A DNA stretch of 64,000 bases from assembly GCA_019914945.1 (NCBI GenBank), contig CM034110.1, forward strand, positions 5,287,808 to 5,351,807, in the 5' to 3' direction. The translations under genes and the position numbers were made by a program. The notes beneath the pieces were generated by a model. The model worked only from the letters and a program-made list of their open reading frames with translations, did not search any database and was not told the DNA's origin. This DNA comes from Typha latifolia (Eukaryota; Streptophyta; Magnoliopsida; Poales; Typhaceae). This document shows, piece after piece, positions 63,026-64,000 of this stretch (positions are counted from its first letter, which is position 1; each line of letters opens with the position of its first letter).

Positions 63026-64000
63026 CATGGTAATGATGATAAATTTATATCATCCTCTGGGCGCACCTCTCCTGATATCCTGCTACCTACAAACTTAACT
63101 TCTTCTCTCGTCTCGTTGTAATCATATTGAGCTTGAGATTGTCACTTTCTTTTCTTCTGTCTCAAATAAATTCTGCCTCATGGTTGTCTAGGTCGGGCAC
63201 TATGGTCTTGATTTTAGATGGCATGTATAAAGTCTTTCTCCTCTGTAAAAATAACACCTCTCTAAGAAGGTTGTGTCGTAGGGATTCATGTCTCATTTCC
63301 ATCATCACTGCTATCAGACTGAGTCTATCATCATTATTATCTCTAGTCTCATCATCATCAATTTATCTAAGCCTTCTAAAGGATCAATTGATCGTGAAGA
63401 TGATCTAACTCGACTAGTAACTGATTGTGAAGATCTAACTTGACTAGTAGTTAATTGATGATGATTAATGAAAATAAAAAAGAGTTTTAACAATATGAAT
63501 TCCACATATCATATCATGTTTGTTAAGAAGATACCTAAAATTGATTTGATGATAATTAATGAAAATAGAAAAAATTTAAAAAACGAATTCTACATCGGCA
63601 TAATGACCAGCATGGCCATTCTTGCTCCCATGTTCAATGCCCATATGGCATTAGCACGATGTATGGATACCAGTGTCGATTGACATGCCTGTCACACTAA
63701 TCTAAGAAATTGCTACATAATATATGGCAGTTTCTCTTCAATTTGCACCAGCAAAATTTACTGGCATATGATATGTGGCATGTGGAAAATGAATTTTACT
63801 AAGTGATAACACCTAAAAAGAAGAGGATCACTTTGAAAACTTCCAATGGTAAATGAAGGGAAAACTGAAAAATTATATTAACACCTGATGAACTATAAAA
63901 CCTTCACTTATAACCACTGAACTTCTTTTGGTTACAGCTATAGTGCTCAAAAATAAAAAATCGAAAATGGTCTAATGCGCAGTAGTTGCTAATTTAAAAT
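63026..64000. other. Right flank beyond the hAT complex
   Basis: No gene was recognised. A tandem pair, GATCTAACTCGACTAGTAAC and GATCTAACTTGACTAGTAGT, lies at about 63403-63455, and AATTAATGAAAATA recurs at 63462 and 63556. If the methyltransferase gene continues past the window, this belongs to its intron. Confidence 0.4.

Noticed and set aside
1..64000. tRNA, rRNA or CRISPR-type arrays
   Set aside because: No tRNA cloverleaf, rRNA segment or regularly spaced repeat array was seen; the repeats present are microsatellites, short tandem duplications and transposons.

Overview
This is a window of plant nuclear DNA. It has intron-rich genes with GT-AG splice sites, AT-rich spacers, microsatellites and several transposon classes. 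The GC-rich, GC3-biased first exons of the dehydrogenase and mevalonate kinase genes, together with the Tourist-like MITEs, suggest a commelinid-type monocot, but the species cannot be named from sequence alone. All gene models below were spliced by eye. The main support is that reading phase closes across every proposed intron.

Left part (1-24600, genes on the minus strand): the 3'-truncated end of a glucose/ribitol-dehydrogenase-like SDR (16-1267); a complete 5-exon mevalonate kinase of 388 aa (4087-7345); and a complete 17-exon SAS10/UTP3-type ribosome-biogenesis gene of 690 aa (8726-22556). The last is stretched to about 14 kb by introns carrying a Tourist-like MITE, a GC-rich hAT-like MITE and a decayed hAT transposase gene.

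Middle part (24600-38560): a plus-strand, 7-exon gene for a 572-aa aftiphilin/gamma-synergin-like clathrin-adaptor accessory protein (24605-30165), with exons 2 and 3 as internal duplicates. It converges on a broken minus-strand REX4/AEN-like exonuclease with zinc fingers (30910-33796). Then come remnants of a LINE and a tRNA-derived SINE.

Right part (38560-64000): seven 3' exons of a minus-strand FAM86/EEF2KMT-like protein methyltransferase (38562-44692). The expected N-terminal exons were not found; they may lie beyond the right edge, behind a nested transposon complex. That complex (45870-63025) holds two inverted copies of one hAT element. The right copy carries a second hAT element with a perfect 8-bp target duplication and an 8.6-kb tail-to-tail composite of two truncated Ty3/Gypsy chromovirus copies.

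The genes are unrelated housekeeping loci (isoprenoid synthesis, rRNA processing, vesicle traffic, protein methylation) and do not form a pathway. I found no convincing new biological system. The most unusual structures are the inverted Gypsy composite inside the inverted hAT pair, the duplicated exons of the synergin-like gene, and the exonuclease pseudogene that has lost its D-x-E catalytic motif.
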